DNA of 45,033 nucleotides, taken from NCBI GenBank assembly GCA_026692905.1, contig JAPLNL010000054.1:1-45033 (forward strand). The letters are read 5' to 3'. The position numbers and the translations under genes were made by a program. Under the pieces are notes generated by a model that worked only from the letters and a program-made list of their open reading frames with translations, did no database searches and was not told where the DNA came from. The stretch's first letter is position 1, and each line of letters begins with the position of its first letter. The stretch is from Planctomycetota bacterium. Its GTDB lineage: Bacteria; Planctomycetota; Planctomycetia; Pirellulales; Pirellulaceae. This document shows positions 42,353 through 45,033 of the stretch, piece by piece.

Positions 42353-43021
42353 TTGATAGGTCTAACCATTCTTGGAACCGACACGGAAGTCGGCAAAACC
42401 TATGTTGCTTGTCGTATCATCGAATCGTTGGTTAGGGATGGAGTCTCGGTAGGTGCCTACAAGCCGGTTGCAAGTGGAGCGTCAACGTTCGATCAAAGCG
42501 ATGGCTATCAGCTCTGGCAAGCAACCGGCAAACGCGGAACCCTACTCGACGTCTGCCCGCAAAGCTTTTTAGCGCCACTCGCTCCCCCGGTGGCAGCAGA
42601 GCTAGAGGGAAAGCTGGTATCGGATCAATTGATCCTCTCCGGGGCAAAGGCTTGGAGTGAAAAGTGCGAGCTCCTCATCCTCGAAGGGGCTGGTGGTCTC
42701 ATGTCTCCAATCAGTTGGAGTATGACCAACGCCGATCTAGCCATAAAAATGCAGCTTCCTGTCATTTTGGTTTCTCAGAATCGACTCGGAGTAGTGAATC
42801 AGATTTTGACGACCCTAACCGCTGCTCAATCTCTCGGTTTGACAGTTGCGTGTGTTGTTTTGAATACACCCCAGGGTATTGAGCCCGGATTGGCGGAGAC
42901 CAACAAACGCCTTTTGCGGAGCTTTTTTGGACGTAGCACAAATAGTCCGCTCGTCGTTCATCTCGATCGAAACGCCTGTCATTTTCAGCCGAAAGTCGCG
43001 TGGCAGGAACTAGCAAAGTAG
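42353..43021 (+). CDS. bioD: Dethiobiotin synthetase
   Basis: A 222-aa cytosolic enzyme that closes the ureido ring of biotin from diaminopelargonic acid, CO2 and ATP. The P-loop GTDTEVGKT (residues 8-16), YKPVASGA (K37) and LILEGAGGLMSPI are diagnostic. The start is TTG 42353, preceded by AGGAA at good spacing; there is no ATG that preserves the P-loop. No bioA, bioB or bioF is nearby, so biotin genes are scattered. The stop (43019-43021) directly abuts a palindrome. Confidence 0.94.
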   Translation: MIGLTILGTDTEVGKTYVACRIIESLVRDGVSVGAYKPVASGASTFDQSDGYQLWQATGKRGTLLDVCPQSFLAPLAPPVAAELEGKLVSDQLILSGAKAWSEKCELLILEGAGGLMSPISWSMTNADLAIKMQLPVILVSQNRLGVVNQILTTLTAAQSLGLTVACVVLNTPQGIEPGLAETNKRLLRSFFGRSTNSPLVVHLDRNACHFQPKVAWQELAK

Positions 43022-43153
43022 TCACCCTCCCGCTGGGAGGGTCGAGCAGGGCGAGGGGAGGGTGAAGTGCCAGCGAGGATTGTACCGACACTTCACCCTC
43101 CCCGGCCTAAAGGCCGCCCCCCCCCAGAGGTAGGGTGACTTGGACTACTTTGC
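43013..43153. repeat. Long inverted repeat spanning the bioD 3' end
   Basis: GCAAAGTAGTC (43013-43023) is the exact reverse complement of GACTACTTTGC (43143-43153). The interior holds a CTCCCGCTGGGAG stem (43028-43040), a GGGAGGGTGAAGTG / CACTTCACCCTCCC pair (about 43056-43069 and 43089-43102), and a GGCCTAAAGGCC hairpin followed by a run of nine C. It fills most of the gap between bioD and the DUF1501 gene and could act as a terminator for bioD. Confidence 0.72.
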
Positions 43154-43299
43154 GGACGGCAAGTGGAATGTGCGTGCCACTATTTCCAATGCCGAATCGA
43201 ATGAGTATTTGCCCCCACAAACGACTGACCTTTGAGATATACTAACTAAATACCGCCTGCCCGCTCCGAACTGTCGCCACACAACCCCACCTCTCCGCC

Positions 43300-44790
43300 A
43301 TGAATGCTCTCTACGAACATCACTTGTTGCAAACCCGACGGCAGTTTTTTGGTACCAACGGTCTGCGAATGGGAGGTTTGGCGATGGCCACGCTTGCGGG
43401 CCAGTCGGCATTGGATTACTCGATGAATCGAGGGTTTGCTGAACAGCCTGGCGGAAGAGTTCATCCACCGTTGCCCGGTCTTCCGCACTTTGCCCCCAAG
43501 GCAAAATCGATCATTTATCTGCACATGAACGGTGGACCTTCGCAGATCGACATGTGGGACTACAAACCCAACATGCAGGAGCAATTCGACAAGGATTTGC
43601 CCGACTCCATTCGCAACGGCCAACGCATTACCACAATGACGAGCGGCCAAGCTCGATTTCCAGTCGCTCCGTCCAAGTTCAAGTTCACGCAACAAGGCCA
43701 ATGCCAACGCTGGGTCAGCGAACTATTGCCCCACACCGCAAAAATCGTAGACGAATTGGCAATCGTTAAATCAGTTCACACCAACGCGATCAACCATGAC
43801 CCTGCTTGTACGTTTGTGATGACAGGCAACGAAGTACCAGGAAAAGCAAGCTTGGGCTCATGGCTCGCCTATGGTTTGGGTAGCGAAAGCGATAATCTCC
43901 CGGCCTTCGTTGTGTTGACGCCGACCTGGACCAGCAGCGCCGCGGCTCAAGCACTTTTCACACGTATGTGGTCAAGCGGATTTCTTCCGACTCGCTTTGC
44001 CGGCGTCGCACTCCGTACCGGTGGTGACCCAGTCCTCTACCTGCCCAACCCAGACGGCGTGACCTCGTCCGATCGACGCGCAATGCTTGATGCGCTTGGT
44101 CAATTAAACCAACAACGCCTCGCCGAATTGCACGATCCCGAAATCGAGACGCGAATCTCGCAATACGAAATGGCGTTTCGAATGCAGAGCAGCGTGCCAG
44201 ACCTAGTCGATCTGAGTAACGAACCCAAGTCCGTTCTCGATCTTTACGGCCCCGACGCATCTAATCCTGGCACCTTTGCTGCAAGTACCTTGCTGGCGCG
44301 CCGAATGGTCGAGCGAGGTGTCCGAGTCGTTCAGCTTCTTCACCGTGGCTGGGATCAACACGGAAACATTGCGAACGACCTTCCAGCGCAATGCCGCGAT
44401 ATCGATCAAGCCAGCGCGGCTCTCATAACAGACCTCAAACAGCGAGGATTGCTCGATTCCACTCTGGTTGTTTGGGGTGGTGAATTCGGCCGGACGGTCT
44501 ACTGCCAAGGCAAACTCACCAAAGAAAACTATGGCCGCGACCACCATCCCAAGTGCTTTACGATGTGGATGGCCGGAGGCGGAATCAAGGGGGGCGTCGA
44601 ATACGGCCAAACCGACGATTTCAGCTACAACATCGTCGAAAATCCCGTTCACGTAAACGACCTCAATGCAACCCTTTTGCATTGCATGGGCATCGATCAT
44701 GAACGCCTCGCATTCCCCTTTCAAGGCCTAGAACAGCGGCTCACTGGCGTAGAGCACCAGCGAGTCATCAAGGAAATACTAAGCATATAA
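43300..44790 (+). CDS. DUF1501 family exported protein without an adjacent PSD1 partner
   Basis: A 496-aa protein. It has a Tat-like signal ([20 protein letters not shown], about residues 12-31) and the DUF1501 phosphatase-like core: [69 protein letters not shown] and a final [20 protein letters not shown]. Overall layout matches the minus-strand DUF1501 protein at 33099-34577, though sequences differ widely. Usually a DUF1549/DUF1553 gene lies just upstream; here the upstream genes are bioD and a palindrome, so the partner, if any, is elsewhere or downstream of the window. Confidence 0.92.
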   Translation: MNALYEHHLLQTRRQFFGTNGLRMGGLAMATLAGQSALDYSMNRGFAEQPGGRVHPPLPGLPHFAPKAKSIIYLHMNGGPSQIDMWDYKPNMQEQFDKDLPDSIRNGQRITTMTSGQARFPVAPSKFKFTQQGQCQRWVSELLPHTAKIVDELAIVKSVHTNAINHDPACTFVMTGNEVPGKASLGSWLAYGLGSESDNLPAFVVLTPTWTSSAAAQALFTRMWSSGFLPTRFAGVALRTGGDPVLYLPNPDGVTSSDRRAMLDALGQLNQQRLAELHDPEIETRISQYEMAFRMQSSVPDLVDLSNEPKSVLDLYGPDASNPGTFAASTLLARRMVERGVRVVQLLHRGWDQHGNIANDLPAQCRDIDQASAALITDLKQRGLLDSTLVVWGGEFGRTVYCQGKLTKENYGRDHHPKCFTMWMAGGGIKGGVEYGQTDDFSYNIVENPVHVNDLNATLLHCMGIDHERLAFPFQGLEQRLTGVEHQRVIKEILSI

Positions 44791-44936
44791 GCCACACCGC
44801 TTCCCAAGCCGACGGGCGCTAGCCAAATGGCACTCTCTTTGAGATTCTAGTCATTTTTCGCAGGGACCCCAGGCCCTTTGGCACGATATTTGAGCCGCTG
44901 TTTTGGTTTTCTTTTTACTGCCAAGAGAGAACCAGC

Positions 44937-45033
44937 ATGGCCGAAGACTCACAAAAACAGAACCTCAGCGCAGCTTATGAATTGCTCAAGCAATGGACTG
45001 ACATTGGCGATGCGGACTCGTTTGAACAACTAG
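44937..45033 (+). CDS. Start of an unidentified gene, cut by the window end
   Basis: An open frame from ATG 44937 runs 32 codons to the last complete codon and leaves the window in frame. AGAGAG precedes the start at fair spacing. The visible N-terminus reads MAEDSQKQNLSAAYELLKQW and looks soluble and helical; too little is seen to name it. The 146-bp gap from the DUF1501 gene shows no palindrome. Confidence 0.5.
   Translation, partial: MAEDSQKQNLSAAYELLKQWTDIGDADSFEQL

Overview
The window looks like a chromosomal piece of a planctomycete, probably of the Pirellulaceae/Rhodopirellula type. The evidence is lineage-typical gene content: a DUF1549/DUF1553 cytochrome-type protein paired with a DUF1501 protein, a second DUF1501 protein, an SHD1-type secreted protein, secreted TPR proteins beside ExbB/ExbD genes, and many small palindromic elements between genes. 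No rRNA, tRNA or CRISPR array was seen.

Layout. 1-6788: palindromic repeats, then two secreted TPR proteins and an ExbB/ExbD/ExbD proton-channel module, probably one envelope unit. 6896-7872: a small XRE regulator and a DUF1579 secreted protein. 8567-13880: the most interesting block, two tandem family-2B-like encapsulin shell proteins (HK97 fold with an inserted cyclic-nucleotide-binding-like domain), a SufS-type cysteine desulfurase with a long disordered N-terminal extension, and a convergent membrane-anchored rhodanese. I read it as a two-shell sulfur-handling encapsulin. 14217-18704 (minus): a parvulin-type foldase and a large secreted beta-propeller protein. 19094-21127: a PAP2-like protein and a frame-disrupted Gly/Tyr-rich secreted protein among nested repeats. 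21231-27585 (minus): a LURP-one-like protein, a large FtsK/EssC-like ATPase, a small unknown partner, and hemC. 27715-31715 (plus): cdsA, a TatD-family nuclease, a secreted TPR-like protein and an SGNH hydrolase. 31794-37991 (minus): an SHD1 protein and the DUF1501/PSD1 pair. 38161-39053: a RAYT transposase between two copies of its palindrome. 39050-40699 (minus): flgI and a FlgJ-like rod-binding gene. 41036-45033 (plus): a nucleoside-type MFS transporter, bioD, a DUF1501 protein and the start of an unidentified gene.

How the parts fit. In the encapsulin block the desulfurase would be the enclosed cargo, liberating sulfur from cysteine inside the shell; the rhodanese is a plausible persulfide acceptor at the membrane. 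At least six families of inverted repeats occupy the gaps. Several lie directly on gene 3' ends: at 3565, 39050 and 39551 the neighbouring gene's stop codon lies in the repeat, and at 43019 the stop directly abuts a repeat.
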